DNA of 64,000 bases from Stratiformator vulcanicus (GTDB taxonomy: Bacteria > Planctomycetota > Planctomycetia > Planctomycetales > Planctomycetaceae). The notes below the pieces were generated by a model. The model saw nothing but the letters and a program-made list of their open reading frames with translations, was not told where the DNA came from and did not search any database. The stretch lies in assembly GCF_007744515.1 (NCBI RefSeq), contig NZ_CP036268.1, positions 2,953,712 through 3,017,711 of the forward strand, given 5' to 3'. Positions 42,370-53,127 of the stretch are shown here, in pieces. Positions within the stretch are counted from its first letter, which is position 1, and each line of letters opens with the position of its first letter. A program made the translations under genes and the position numbers.

Positions 42370-43701
42370 ATGGTCGCTTCAATTCTCGATGGCGAAGCGG
42401 GCGAAAGCCCGAAAGCGACTTGGAAGTCATTCTTCGCCGCGCACACACCCAGCCCGGCGGCGCTGAATCGGTCGACTGAGAAACTTCACCGCAAGGGTCG
42501 ACACGATCACGTCGTCGAGCTGATCCGCGCGGCACTTCGGGTCGGACTGAGCCGACCTTGGATGTACGAAGTTCTCGGCATCTCTCTTGAGTTGAGCGGG
42601 GCTCCTCAAGCGGAGGTCGAACGCGCGTTGCTATCGCGTGTCGATTTCGTCGCAGCGGACGTGCCGAACCTGCTGCTCTCGGGGGCATATCTCAATCGAC
42701 TCGGAGCGAAGCGACCCGCCCTCAGGCTTTATCAGGAAGCCGCTCAGCTCGACCCGAATCGAGCGGAGACTTACGCCGTTTCTCTTAGGCTGGCTCAATC
42801 GCTGGACGACTTTGAAGTCATCGGGTGGGCGGCTGCCGGCTTGATGCGAACCGCGTGGACCGACCGCGGCGAAGCGTTACGCAAACAGGCAAAAGATGCG
42901 GTTCTCATCGCGGTGGAGCAACTTCAAGAGGCCGATCGAAACGAGGAAGCCGAGCAACTCCGCTCCCAGTTTGATCGTGCCGCCTCGCAGGACTTGGTGC
43001 TGAGGCTCGATTGGTCCGGCGATGCCGACCTCGACTTGTTTGTCGAAGAACCATCCGGCACGACTTGTTCTCACGAGGTCCCCATCACCGGCGGCGGAGG
43101 GTATCTCGGGCATGATGGTTACGGTCCGGACTCCGACAATTCCTACGAACTCTATGTATGCCCGTTGGCCTTCGACGGACTCTACACCGTCCGAATCCGA
43201 CATGTGCGAGGCAACGTCGTGGGTAAGCGGGCCAAGCTCCGCATCGTGCGCTTCCGCGGGACGGAGCAGGAAACGGTCCGCGTCATTCCGATCGAACTGA
43301 TCGGTCCTGAGACGCCGGTCCTCGTGGCAATGTCGGCGGGACGTCGGACCGCGGCAATTGAATCGAAACCCCGCCGATCGGCGGCAGCGATCCCCGACAC
43401 GCAACGAGGTTCAATTCATCAACTTGTCGGCCGACTCAGCCCGGAACAACTGGCTGCCGGCAATCAGTTTCAAGTCGGGATGAACAACGGCGGCGTCGCG
43501 ATCGGAGGCGGCGCCGTCGGTGGTGCTGCTTTCAACGCCGTCGGCTACACGCCGATCACGACCACGCTCTCGCAGGGGGCCACCTTGCAAACGCAGGCGA
43601 TCGTTTCGGCCGATCGTCGCTATGTTCGCATCACCGCCGCGCCGGCGTTTACGCAAATCACCGGCGTCGACACGTTCAGCTTCGTCAGCGGCGGCCCGTA
43701 A
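42370..43701 (+). CDS. C-terminal part of the VWA protein: helical repeats and beta domains
   Basis: As a separate frame this starts at the ATG at 42370 (443 residues), but the coding-like text extends 52 codons upstream (QESEDQTSGARTDNADETAV, acidic) to the A9 run without ATG, GTG or TTG. There is no ribosome binding site at 42370 and no signal peptide. Content: TPR-like helices (about 45-170 of the 443-residue form, [20 protein letters not shown]), then a beta domain with [20 protein letters not shown], a DUF2135-like extracellular motif. The C-terminus, [20 protein letters not shown] and [16 protein letters not shown], resembles the end of secretin-like planctomycete proteins. All of this fits the C-terminus of the exported protein encoded just upstream. 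The last 17 bases overlap tsaD tail to tail. Confidence 0.75.
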   Translation: MVASILDGEAGESPKATWKSFFAAHTPSPAALNRSTEKLHRKGRHDHVVELIRAALRVGLSRPWMYEVLGISLELSGAPQAEVERALLSRVDFVAADVPNLLLSGAYLNRLGAKRPALRLYQEAAQLDPNRAETYAVSLRLAQSLDDFEVIGWAAAGLMRTAWTDRGEALRKQAKDAVLIAVEQLQEADRNEEAEQLRSQFDRAASQDLVLRLDWSGDADLDLFVEEPSGTTCSHEVPITGGGGYLGHDGYGPDSDNSYELYVCPLAFDGLYTVRIRHVRGNVVGKRAKLRIVRFRGTEQETVRVIPIELIGPETPVLVAMSAGRRTAAIESKPRRSAAAIPDTQRGSIHQLVGRLSPEQLAAGNQFQVGMNNGGVAIGGGAVGGAAFNAVGYTPITTTLSQGATLQTQAIVSADRRYVRITAAPAFTQITGVDTFSFVSGGP

Positions 43702-44743
43702 GTTTCTGAGGACGCCGTTTACGGACCAAACCACTGCGGACATCGCAATCAAGCGATGCGACCGCGCCGCGACCGAGTTGCTCCCAAGCAAGTGCCGCCA
43801 TCGCGGCGTTATCGGTGCAGAATTCGAGCGGGGCGACGATCAGTTCAAATCCGTCTCGCTCGGCCTGCTGCCCCAACTGCTCACGAAGCGACCGATTCGC
43901 CGCGACGCCGCCCCCCAACAGCAGGCGTCGCTTTCCGGTTTGTCGAATTGCCTGGGCCGACTTGCTCACCAGGACGTCTACCACGGCCTGCTGGAATGAC
44001 GCCGCGAGATCACAGACGCGTTGCTCGGTCAAAGGGGGAGCGGGTGTGCCGTTCGGATGCCCCTTTGCGGCGTAAAGAATCGCTGTCTTCAAACCACTAA
44101 AGCTGAATTCGAGGCGGTCGGAATTCGCCATGGGTCGTGGGAAGTCAATCGCGGCTGAATCCCCGTTCGCGGCGGCAGCAGAAATTGAAGGCCCGCCGGG
44201 ATAGGGCAGACCGAGAATCCTCGCCGCTTTATCAAAAGCCTCACCGGCCGCGTCGTCGATAGTCGAGCCGAGCAATTCGAATTCAAATGCCGAAAGACAA
44301 CGATATAGATTGGTGTGGCCGCCGCTAACGACCAGTCCGACGGCGGGGAAGACGTCGCGTCCCGCACCCAGACGACAGGCAAACAGGTGCGCCTCGATAT
44401 GATCGACGGTCACCAATGGAAGCTCCCAAGCGGCCGCCAGAGTTTTCGCCGCCGTCAAACCGACCAGCAGCGAACCAACCAAACCGGGCCCGTCGGTCGC
44501 CGCAATGGCAGCGAGTTGCTCGCGCTTGATCTCCGCCTCGTCGAGCCCGGTAGCGATGACGGGCAGGATTCGCGACAAGTGCGCGCGAGAGGCGATTTCC
44601 GGAACGACGCCTCCGAAACGCTCGTGCAACTTGGCTTGTGATGCAACGACGTTCGAGCAGATCGAGAAATCGTCCGCAATCACAGAGGCGGCCGTCTCGT
44701 CGCACGACGTCTCGATCGCCAACAGATAGCGCTTCGACGACAT
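43685..44743 (-). CDS. tsaD: tRNA N6-adenosine threonylcarbamoyltransferase
   Basis: TsaD transfers the threonylcarbamoyl group to A37 of ANN-decoding tRNAs (t6A), an essential modification. 352 residues from the ATG at 44743, giving [20 protein letters not shown]. The ASKHA fold has the metal motif [10 protein letters not shown] (HxxxH), [31 protein letters not shown] and [15 protein letters not shown]. It starts one base after the stop of the CtpA protease gene, so the two are co-transcribed. Confidence 0.95.
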   Translation of the reverse strand: MSSKRYLLAIETSCDETAASVIADDFSICSNVVASQAKLHERFGGVVPEIASRAHLSRILPVIATGLDEAEIKREQLAAIAATDGPGLVGSLLVGLTAAKTLAAAWELPLVTVDHIEAHLFACRLGAGRDVFPAVGLVVSGGHTNLYRCLSAFEFELLGSTIDDAAGEAFDKAARILGLPYPGGPSISAAAANGDSAAIDFPRPMANSDRLEFSFSGLKTAILYAAKGHPNGTPAPPLTEQRVCDLAASFQQAVVDVLVSKSAQAIRQTGKRRLLLGGGVAANRSLREQLGQQAERDGFELIVAPLEFCTDNAAMAALAWEQLGRGAVASLDCDVRSGLVRKRRPQKLTGRR

Positions 44744-44744
44744 C

Positions 44745-46175
44745 TCACGCCGCCGAGGATGGAATTGTCGGGGCAAGCATCACGGGGCCCAGCGGGTTGA
44801 GTCGACCCGCCGGACCGATCGAGGCCGCTTTCTTCTCGGCCTCAGCGGGTGCTTCCGCATTCATCGCGCCTCGAAGATACTTCAACCCCGCTTCGATGTG
44901 AGGGTCTTTAAAGGATGACTCTTCGGTGTCGTCTCCCCCGATGACGTCGCGCCGGCGCCGCTCGATCAGGTACGAACGAAGTTGGCCGTCGTCGAAGCGA
45001 ATCCGATACTCTTCGTCGGGAGTGACGCCCCAGACATCATCCTCCGTCGAGTCGGGGAAGCGATGAATGTTTTTTCCGCTGGGCCGGTGATAACTGGCGG
45101 TGGTTAGCTTGAGGGCACTGCTGCCGCCTCCGAGATCGATCACGTTTTGGACCGAGCCTTTGCCCCAGGTCCGTTCGCCGATGACCGCCGCTCTCTCGTG
45201 GTCCTGCAGGCAGGCACTGACGATCTCACTGGCCGAAGCGCTGAATCGATTGACGAGAACCGCCACCGGAAATTCGGGTAATGTGCCTCCCTTACGTGCC
45301 TCCCACGTTCGCTCCGGCGTATTGCGGCCCTTGGTGCTCACGATGACGCCTGAGTCGATAAACATGTCACAGATTTGGCGGGCCTGATCAAGCAGGCCTC
45401 CCGGATTAAACCGCAGGTCCAGGATCAATCCTTTCATACCGTCATCAAGCAGCTCTCGGAGGACACCCCTCAACTCGGCACCCGAACGGCGGCTGAAATG
45501 CGTCAGTCGGACGTAAGCGATCTCTTCATCGTCATCGATGAAGTACTCCCAATGATCACCCTCTCCGTAGCGATCACCGAGTACGGTCGAAACCTGAATA
45601 ATGTCGCGGACGACTTCGATCGTTTCAATTTCGTCCTCACCCTTATGCAGCACGCCGATCGTGACGGCTTCGCCCGGCTTGCCTTTCAGCCTGGCGACCG
45701 CATCTTCAAGTGTGAAGTCTTCGGTCGACTCCCCTTCGATCTCCATGATGATGTCGCCGGCGCGGACGCCGCCGCGGTAGGCGGGCGTACCGGGGAGTGG
45801 GCTGGTGACGACCAAACGTCGTGACCGCGGATCGACCTGAACCTGTATGCCGATCCCTCCGAATTCCTGCTCGATTTCCTGAGTGAACTGATCGAGCTTC
45901 TTGGGAGGAATGTAGTTGGAATAGGGATCAAGTTCTTTGACCATTCCCCGGATGGCGGCCTGGAACAGAACGCGGCGATCAACCTGATTGACGTAGTTGC
46001 GGTCGATCTGTTCGACGCTTTCGACGAATTCGCGAAACAGTTCGAACATCTCTTCGTCCGACGCTTGCTCGTCATCAGCTCGTACCGGAGTGACACCGAG
46101 CGCGGAAATCACGATGGCAAACGCCAGCGCCAACCGCGCGATCGGGAACAGGCCGAAAGTAGCAAATCGATCCAT
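44745..46175 (-). CDS. Carboxy-terminal processing protease (CtpA, S41)
   Basis: 476 residues with a signal peptide ([22 protein letters not shown]). The order is N-terminal helices, a PDZ domain ([32 protein letters not shown]) and the S41 catalytic core. Ser314 in [12 protein letters not shown] and Lys339 in [11 protein letters not shown], 25 residues apart, form the Ser-Lys dyad. It trims C-termini of periplasmic proteins. The C-terminus has an Ala/Pro-rich extension. Followed directly by tsaD. Confidence 0.93.
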   Translation of the reverse strand: MDRFATFGLFPIARLALAFAIVISALGVTPVRADDEQASDEEMFELFREFVESVEQIDRNYVNQVDRRVLFQAAIRGMVKELDPYSNYIPPKKLDQFTQEIEQEFGGIGIQVQVDPRSRRLVVTSPLPGTPAYRGGVRAGDIIMEIEGESTEDFTLEDAVARLKGKPGEAVTIGVLHKGEDEIETIEVVRDIIQVSTVLGDRYGEGDHWEYFIDDDEEIAYVRLTHFSRRSGAELRGVLRELLDDGMKGLILDLRFNPGGLLDQARQICDMFIDSGVIVSTKGRNTPERTWEARKGGTLPEFPVAVLVNRFSASASEIVSACLQDHERAAVIGERTWGKGSVQNVIDLGGGSSALKLTTASYHRPSGKNIHRFPDSTEDDVWGVTPDEEYRIRFDDGQLRSYLIERRRRDVIGGDDTEESSFKDPHIEAGLKYLRGAMNAEAPAEAEKKAASIGPAGRLNPLGPVMLAPTIPSSAA

Positions 46176-46297
46176 CAGATTCTCCGTTGCGCCGATGTCA
46201 GTCCCGGTCGCGATCGAATTTTCGATCTGCCTCCGATAGAGGCGAAAATTTGCGACGACACGCTAATCTAAGGTCGTATCCCCGCTGCGACAAGACG

Positions 46298-49200
46298 ATG
46301 CCATCCGGATCACTGCTTGTGCTCGCGTCCGAATCCAGTTTCCGATCTGAAGTCAAAGTGCTGACCGGCCCGACGTACGCGGGTAAAACCGCCCGGCTGC
46401 TGGAGGCGTATTGCCGCCAACTCTCGCGCGGATTTGAAGCAGGCCGCTTCGGCCAGGCGATGTGGCTGACGCCAACCCATCGTTCGAAACGCTTCATCGA
46501 ACACCGCATTGCCGAACGGCTCGGTACGGCTGTGTTCAAACCGCAGGTCGTCACATTCGAGGACTTTTGTGATTCGGTTGTGGCCGCCGAGTCGCCCGAA
46601 ATGCGTCGCCTCGATCGTGTCGGCCGAATGCGGGTGCTTCGTGACGTGATCGAAGAATTGAGCCGCGACGGAAAACTCAAACACTTTCAGCCGATTGCCG
46701 ACACGGCTGGTTTTTTGCGTCTGGCCTCGGCTTTGATTGCAGAATTGAAGCGTGAAGAAATCTGGCCCGAACACTTCGATGACGCCTCGTCGACATCGGG
46801 TGGCTCCGCGCGACTGCGTCGAATCGGCGAACTCCATCTGATCTACGAGACGTACCAGAACCGCCTTCGCGAGCCTCCCGGCGCGATGTCAGCAGAGCAG
46901 TATTACGACTCCGAAGGTCGGTTGTGGTCTGCACGGAATTTTCTCAAAGAAGGGCGATTCGGACGGCTGCGAGCACTGCAGTTACTCATCGTTGACGGAT
47001 TCTCTGACTTCACACGCACCCAGCGCGAAATCGTCGTCGCCCTTGCAACGAACACCCGGCAGACACAAATCGCGCTGACGATCGATCCGCCCGATCGATC
47101 CCGAAAGATTTTCGCGAAGACGCGGGCAACCCTCGAAGCGCTGCGGTCCGAGTTTGGCCGGACGGACGGAATAACGAGCGATATCCAGTCCATTGAACCT
47201 GTTGATTCAGATGTGACACCAGCGCTGAGTCAGGTCGGCGGATATCTTTTCGACATGCCGAATCGCGTTCAACCGGTCGCCGACGCAACGGGCGTCAACA
47301 TTATTCGGACGCTGGGCCCTGCCGCCGAAGCTCGCGCTGTCGTGACGCACATTCGCAGTTTGATCTCATCGGGCGTTGCCCCGGTCGACATCGTCGTGAC
47401 GGCCCGTTCACTCGATGCCAGTCAAAATGAAATCATCAAATTGTGCCGAGACGCGGGGATCGGCATCGACCACGACGGCGGTTCAAGTTTGAGGTCAAAG
47501 CCGAAGGTGCGAGCCCTCCTCGATGTTCTGAGGACCGAACAAGCCGATTGGCGATCGGCTGATCTCGCCCAACTCACCAACAATTCGTTGCTGCACTTCT
47601 CCATTGAGCCACGTGAACGAGAAGCGGCGGCCCGAGACCTATCGAGTCGGCTAAGAAGTTTGCAACTTGAAGGCGGGAGGAGCGATGTCCTGCGTGCATT
47701 CTCGACGGCCAGTTCAACAAAGATTGACGACCCCGACGACGGCCGGTCTTCTGGCCAGCCCGCCGAGCGACCGGCGACGTTCCTGCTCAGGCGGCTCGAC
47801 AGCGTGCTCGCTCCGTTCCGCGGCAAAGCCCGTTTTGTCGAATGGGTCGATCGTTTATTCGTCCTTGCCGGCGAACTCGGATTGCGAACGTCGTCCGATG
47901 ATGCCGGGGACAACGGTTGGGCATCGTTCGAAGAGGTGCTCGGCGCGGCACGCCGCGTCGACTCGATGATGATCGCCACGAATGTTCCAATCGACCTCGG
48001 TCGATTTCTTCAGCGGCTCGGCGAACTGATCGATGAATCGACCGTTCCGGAACGAAACGACGGAACCGGAAATGTCCGATTTTTAGAGGCGGATCAGATC
48101 AGAGCCATTGATGTACCGCACCTGATTTACACGGGCATGACTGAGACAGAACTGCCTCGCAATCAGGCGGATGACTGCCTGCTCAATGACGGCGACCGAT
48201 CCCGTTTGGCGGACGGCGGTCTGGCCGTCAACGATCGCACTCGGCGGCAGAACGATGAAATGCTGCTGTTTCACGCCGTCGTTAGCCGGGCTCGTCGTTC
48301 GCTGACGCTGACTTATTCGGCGGTCGATTCGGAGGGCCGACCGTCTTATCCCAGCCCCTATCTCGCATCAATTAGAGAACTCTTTGAAGACGGTGCTCTC
48401 ACCGAGCAGGAATACGAACAATTCGATCCGGTCCCCGCCGAAGCCGCAGCCGTGATCAGCGAACGGGATCGCGTTCTTTTTGCTGTCGCAGAGGCACTTC
48501 AGGGGCGTTGTGGCGTATTGCAGACATGGGCGGCAGAGCCTGACAACGGCCCCCGCATCCGAAATTTGATGGCTGCCGCCGACATGGCATGGTGTCGGTT
48601 TCATCAGCGTGGACCGACCCGCTATGACGGTTGGCTATCGTCGGAAAGCGCTCAGCGCGTTCTCGCGAAACTATTTCCGGCGACGCATGAGTTCAGCGTT
48701 AGCGAATTGGAAGCGTACGCGAACGAGCCGTTCCTTTTTTTCCTCTCTTCGGTCTTGAGATTGGAGCAGTTGGAACCCTTGGGGCCTCGCACGGACTATC
48801 GTCGCCGCGGGACCGCATTGCATCGGGCGCTGGCCAAGTTCCATGATCGGAGTCTCGCAAACGATGAGGAACGCAATCGGGAGCAATTGGCGGAATTCAT
48901 CGAACAGGAAATGCAGCGCGGGCCCGCGGCGTCGCGGGCGCTTCGGGCACTCGTTCGCATCGAGTCGCGACATGTGCCGGATTGGGTCGAATCGTATCTG
49001 ACTCAGTGGACGGCGTACGTCGATTCGATCGTCGAACTGTGGTCGGCCCGGCCCGTCGTTACCCACTGTGAGGTCGCTTTCGGAGCGATGCAGCATGTGA
49101 CCGACGAAGGCCAGCCGGCGATGCCGGGCGTCGTCGTCGGAAGTGGGGAAGACGTCGTTCATCTCCGCGGGCAGATTGATCGCGTCGACGCCGCGGCAGG

Positions 49201-49639
49201 CTATTTCAACGTGATCGACTACAAGCTCTCGGGAGGGAAACGATTCGAGCTAGAGGACGTTCTGAGCGGCAAATCGCTGCAACTGGCCGTCTACGCGCGA
49301 GCGGTTCGAGAACTCGGTTTGACGGACGGTTCGAACTGTTTGTCACAGGTCGGTTATTGGGATTTGAGTAGCGGCGGGTTCGGCCCCGGCATGAAGACCA
49401 GAGCGAGAAAGCTGAAGTCGCTCGACGATGACACCGTCAGGGAGATCGACGCCGCTCTCGATGAATCGATTCCTCAACTCGCGAGCGCGATTCGGTCCGG
49501 AGTCTTTTTGCCTCGGGCAACGACCGCGGACATGCGATACGACCGGCTGTTCGGCATCGTCGAACGCATCGGGGAGTGGAAGGCCGTGGCTGAGCCGCTG
49601 GCGAAGTCGGAAGTCCCGTCTCCGGGAGGTCCGCGATGA
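46298..49639 (+). CDS. addB: AddB-like nuclease/inactive helicase subunit
   Basis: 1113 residues. The N-terminus has a Walker A loop (LTGPTYAGKTARLL, 24-31). The body follows the UvrD-like fold with few intact helicase motifs. The C-terminal domain is a PD-(D/E)XK nuclease (HLRGQIDRVDAAAGYFNVID, then YKLSGGKRF), with QLAVYARAV after it. This is the plan of AddB, which with AddA resects double-strand breaks up to Chi-like sites. The Cys cluster of AddB's iron-sulphur site is not evident, so it may be an AddB variant without the cluster. Its stop overlaps the addA start (ATGA). ATG at 46298 chosen; the upstream extension lacks protein character. Confidence 0.8.
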   Translation: MPSGSLLVLASESSFRSEVKVLTGPTYAGKTARLLEAYCRQLSRGFEAGRFGQAMWLTPTHRSKRFIEHRIAERLGTAVFKPQVVTFEDFCDSVVAAESPEMRRLDRVGRMRVLRDVIEELSRDGKLKHFQPIADTAGFLRLASALIAELKREEIWPEHFDDASSTSGGSARLRRIGELHLIYETYQNRLREPPGAMSAEQYYDSEGRLWSARNFLKEGRFGRLRALQLLIVDGFSDFTRTQREIVVALATNTRQTQIALTIDPPDRSRKIFAKTRATLEALRSEFGRTDGITSDIQSIEPVDSDVTPALSQVGGYLFDMPNRVQPVADATGVNIIRTLGPAAEARAVVTHIRSLISSGVAPVDIVVTARSLDASQNEIIKLCRDAGIGIDHDGGSSLRSKPKVRALLDVLRTEQADWRSADLAQLTNNSLLHFSIEPREREAAARDLSSRLRSLQLEGGRSDVLRAFSTASSTKIDDPDDGRSSGQPAERPATFLLRRLDSVLAPFRGKARFVEWVDRLFVLAGELGLRTSSDDAGDNGWASFEEVLGAARRVDSMMIATNVPIDLGRFLQRLGELIDESTVPERNDGTGNVRFLEADQIRAIDVPHLIYTGMTETELPRNQADDCLLNDGDRSRLADGGLAVNDRTRRQNDEMLLFHAVVSRARRSLTLTYSAVDSEGRPSYPSPYLASIRELFEDGALTEQEYEQFDPVPAEAAAVISERDRVLFAVAEALQGRCGVLQTWAAEPDNGPRIRNLMAAADMAWCRFHQRGPTRYDGWLSSESAQRVLAKLFPATHEFSVSELEAYANEPFLFFLSSVLRLEQLEPLGPRTDYRRRGTALHRALAKFHDRSLANDEERNREQLAEFIEQEMQRGPAASRALRALVRIESRHVPDWVESYLTQWTAYVDSIVELWSARPVVTHCEVAFGAMQHVTDEGQPAMPGVVVGSGEDVVHLRGQIDRVDAAAGYFNVIDYKLSGGKRFELEDVLSGKSLQLAVYARAVRELGLTDGSNCLSQVGYWDLSSGGFGPGMKTRARKLKSLDDDTVREIDAALDESIPQLASAIRSGVFLPRATTADMRYDRLFGIVERIGEWKAVAEPLAKSEVPSPGGPR

Positions 49640-52600
49640 ATCAAGTCGACGAGCCATCCCCGAAAATTCGACCGGAGCCTGCACTGACATCGCAGCAGGA
49701 AGCGGCGATTCATACGGAAGGGGTCTCGATCTCTCTGAGCGCTGGTGCTGGTTGCGGGAAAACGTTCGTGCTGACCCGTCGGTTCTTGAAAGAACTGGAA
49801 CCAGGGGGGCGAGCCGGATCGCTCGGTCGTCTCGTCGCGATTACCTTTACCGAACGAGCCGCCCGTGAACTCCGCGATCGCATTCGCAGTCGATGCCGAG
49901 AAATGCTGGCGACCGCGGCCGCAGCGGATGCCGAGCACTGGCTCGACCTGCTCAGATCGATCGATACCGCGCGCGTCGGCACGATCCATTCGTTTTGCGC
50001 GTCGATCCTGCGTGACGCCGCTGTCGAATCGGAGATCGACCCGGCGTTCGGTCTGTTAGAGCCCCAAGTGGAACCGGCCGTTCGCTCGCGTGCCGTGCGA
50101 TCCGCCGTGACTCGACTGTTGGAGGAGGACGACGCCGATCTTGCCGAACTTGTCTTTCAATACGGCTTCGACAAAGCGGTTACGATCCTCGAAGAAATGC
50201 TCTCTGCCGATACGAAAGCGGCGAGCGATCCCAAAGTGGATGAAATTGACGATCCGGGTGAGATCGTCGCTGCTTGGACAGAGCAATGGGCAGAACGATC
50301 GGTCCCCATTCTCACCGAAGACTTCTTGAGTCGGCCGAAAGTCCTCAGCGCGTTTGATCTGCTGTCGATTCATGACACATCCAACGCAGTGATGCAGCAG
50401 CGAAGGGCGACGATTCTTGCAACGCTGGCAGAGTTGCGGGCGGGGGGCAGCGTCGAGACCGCGCTCGCCGACTTGGCTGATGCAGCCGTCGTCAAAGGCG
50501 GAGGCGGGAAAGGGGCATGGGTCTCAGAAGAAGTCTACGAGGAGATCAAGGATGGCCTCAGTGATCTCCGGGATGAAATCAAGAAGCTGAAGTCGGGAAT
50601 CGAATTCGAGTTGGAGCAGGCGGTCGAGGGGGCGCGACTCGGGTTAATTGCGCAGCGGGTTTTGAATGAGGTGAGACGCGAATTCCGCGCAACAAAGCGT
50701 GAGCTCGGCGTCCTCGATTTCGACGACCTGCTGACGATGACCCGTGACGTCCTGAAGAAAAACGAAGCGGTTCGCCGACGCGTTGCCGCCGGAATTGACC
50801 TGCTGATGGTCGACGAGTTTCAAGATACCGACCCCGTGCAGGCCGAGATCGTCAGCCTCATTTGCGGCAATGATCTGACTCGCGGCAAGTTATTCGTCGT
50901 CGGCGACTTCAAGCAATCGATCTACCGCTTCCGCGGAGCGGACCCGACGGTCTTCGCGAAATTGCGTGGATCGCTGGACGCATCCGGCCAGTTGTCGCTG
51001 AGCCGCAACTTTCGAAGCCGCGACGAGATATTGCGGTTCGCCAACACGTTGTTTGCAGCCCCCATCGGTTCTTCCTATGAACCATTGATCGCAGGCACCG
51101 ACTCACCGCCGCTCAGCGAACCGCCGATCGAATTGCTATTGCCGCGCGGCAGCGATCCGGCCGAATCATCGGACGACAAACGGAAGCGGGAAGCCGACGC
51201 GATCGCCCGCCGCATCAAACAGTTGATCGACGATCAGATCCCGCGGATCCGCGACCATGACGGGCTGCGTCCGGTTCGCCCCGGCGATATCTGCATCCTG
51301 TTCCGGGTAAAATCGCACTTCCCGATTTATGAAGAGGCGCTTCGCCGCGCTAGTCTCGGCTATTACCTCGTGGGCAGCAAAGCGTTTTATGCGCAGCAGG
51401 AAGTCAACGACGTCGCGATGCTGTGCCGCTGGCTCGCCGAGCCGGAAGACGTGCTGAGTCTGGCGGGAGTCCTTCGATCTCCGTTGTTCGGCCTCGACGA
51501 CGAAATGCTGCTCGCGTTACGTGATGCCGGGTCGACGATCGACTCCGGGTTGTTCGGTGAAACACTTCCTGAACTCTCGGAGCAACAAGCCGAGCAGGTG
51601 CGGTTTGCTGCTCAGACTCTCGAGGAACTCCGCTTTCAAAAAGATCGCCTGCCGATCCGCGAATTGCTGGAGTTAGCGATCGATCGCACCTGTTACGATG
51701 GGTCGATGTTGCTCGAGAAGTTCGGCCCCCGAAAGGTCGCAAACCTTCGAAAATTGCTTTCAATGGCTGCCGCGGCTGATCGCTCCGGAATCGTGTCACT
51801 GGGCGATTTCGCCGCCCGAATCGGCGACGCCATTCTTGAACAGGCCGACGAAGAATTAGCGGCGACCGAAGCTGAAGGGGGCGACGTCATTCGGCTGATG
51901 TCGATCCATCAATCGAAAGGGTTGGAGTTCCCGGTCGTCGTGCTCGCCGACATGGACTGGCAGGACTCCTCACGTCCGACAAAGGCGACAATACACGCCG
52001 AATTAGGCCCCCTCGTTCCAACGCCGAGCAAGGAAAGTTCCTCTCATCTGGGGGTCATGATCCACAAGGTTGCCGAGCGCAGAGCAGACCGCGATGAAAC
52101 CGTTCGCCTGCTCTATGTCGCGGCGACGAGGGCCGCCGATCACCTGATCCTCTCGGCCGCGCTGCCCCCCGACGGACGGTTTCAGTCGCCTTGGCTCAAA
52201 CTCATCGCCGACAAATACGATCTTGAAACCGGCTTACCATTCGATAGCGACGCCGACGCCCCGACTGCCAAACTTTTCGATGCTCCCCCTGACGTATCGT
52301 TTGAGACGACTGCGAGAAGAACCGACACGGTCCGCTTGTGTGATCTGCGGGAAACTCTGGCGGCAACCGAACCGGAGCGACAAATCGCATTGACGGTTCC
52401 GACAATCGTCCGAAGTGAGTGGAGCGTCACAGCGCTGACGAAATGCCTGTCTGCCCCCTCTTTGAGAAAACCGGTCGGTCAGTCGTCTGACCAGACTCCT
52501 TCGTCAGACGATTCCCTGAGCGACGAGCCGCGCGACTTCGGTAGTGCCGTTCATCACATGATCGAGTCGGCAGACATGAACGACACGCCGGAGCGGCGGG

Positions 52601-53127
52601 CGATCCGATTGCAGTCGATTGCCCGCGAATTTGACGTCTCGCCCGCGAGATTGGAGCGAACACTGGAGACCTTTTCTGAAAGCGACGTTGCGGACTCGAT
52701 TCTTTCGGCGGAACAGGTCGAGCGGGAACTCGATTTTCGACTGCCGATGACGTTCGAAAGCGGCACCGCGATGTCGATCACGGTGGTCGGACAGATTGAC
52801 TGTCTCATTCGGACTTCGGATGGGAAGTGGAAGTTGATTGACTTCAAAGTTCCTGCCATCGATTCGAATGACGCGCAGTGGCCCGCCCAACGAAAAGTCC
52901 TACTAGAGCGATACAGCATTCAGTTGCAGCTCTACGCGTTGGCCTGCCGGGAGATCTTCGCCCAATCAAAAACGAAGCCCGACGTGACGGCCGAGTTGGT
53001 CATCCTCGGTCGCAAATGTCGCACAATTGCGGTCGATGTCGGCCTGACCGCCTTGGCCGAATTGCGAACCTCAATAAAAGAAAAGCTCGTCGAACTTCGG
53101 GACGAGGAAACCGATGGACGACGGTAA
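49636..53127 (+). CDS. addA: AddA-like helicase-nuclease (UvrD family)
   Basis: 1163 residues. SF1 helicase motifs are intact: I in LSAGAGCGKTFVLTRRF (37-43), Ia VAITFTERAARELRDRI, II LLMVDEFQDTDPVQAEI (about 390), III GDFKQSIYRFRGAD, IV/V SIHQSKGLEFPVVVLADMDW and VI RLLYVAATRAADHLILSA. The C-terminal RecB-like nuclease (VVGQIDCLI, KLIDFKVP) follows from about 1045. With the upstream partner it forms an AddAB (RexAB) recombination complex. The methyltransferase gene overlaps its end by 14 bases. Confidence 0.92.
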   Translation: MNQVDEPSPKIRPEPALTSQQEAAIHTEGVSISLSAGAGCGKTFVLTRRFLKELEPGGRAGSLGRLVAITFTERAARELRDRIRSRCREMLATAAAADAEHWLDLLRSIDTARVGTIHSFCASILRDAAVESEIDPAFGLLEPQVEPAVRSRAVRSAVTRLLEEDDADLAELVFQYGFDKAVTILEEMLSADTKAASDPKVDEIDDPGEIVAAWTEQWAERSVPILTEDFLSRPKVLSAFDLLSIHDTSNAVMQQRRATILATLAELRAGGSVETALADLADAAVVKGGGGKGAWVSEEVYEEIKDGLSDLRDEIKKLKSGIEFELEQAVEGARLGLIAQRVLNEVRREFRATKRELGVLDFDDLLTMTRDVLKKNEAVRRRVAAGIDLLMVDEFQDTDPVQAEIVSLICGNDLTRGKLFVVGDFKQSIYRFRGADPTVFAKLRGSLDASGQLSLSRNFRSRDEILRFANTLFAAPIGSSYEPLIAGTDSPPLSEPPIELLLPRGSDPAESSDDKRKREADAIARRIKQLIDDQIPRIRDHDGLRPVRPGDICILFRVKSHFPIYEEALRRASLGYYLVGSKAFYAQQEVNDVAMLCRWLAEPEDVLSLAGVLRSPLFGLDDEMLLALRDAGSTIDSGLFGETLPELSEQQAEQVRFAAQTLEELRFQKDRLPIRELLELAIDRTCYDGSMLLEKFGPRKVANLRKLLSMAAAADRSGIVSLGDFAARIGDAILEQADEELAATEAEGGDVIRLMSIHQSKGLEFPVVVLADMDWQDSSRPTKATIHAELGPLVPTPSKESSSHLGVMIHKVAERRADRDETVRLLYVAATRAADHLILSAALPPDGRFQSPWLKLIADKYDLETGLPFDSDADAPTAKLFDAPPDVSFETTARRTDTVRLCDLRETLAATEPERQIALTVPTIVRSEWSVTALTKCLSAPSLRKPVGQSSDQTPSSDDSLSDEPRDFGSAVHHMIESADMNDTPERRAIRLQSIAREFDVSPARLERTLETFSESDVADSILSAEQVERELDFRLPMTFESGTAMSITVVGQIDCLIRTSDGKWKLIDFKVPAIDSNDAQWPAQRKVLLERYSIQLQLYALACREIFAQSKTKPDVTAELVILGRKCRTIAVDVGLTALAELRTSIKEKLVELRDEETDGRR

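Noticed and set aside
42014-42688. 224-codon minus-strand frame across the A9 junction
   Set aside because: It reverse-reads the Gly/Gln-rich tail (Thr/Ala/Leu repeats) and Arg/Pro-rich text; not protein-like. It does not explain the open plus-strand frame.
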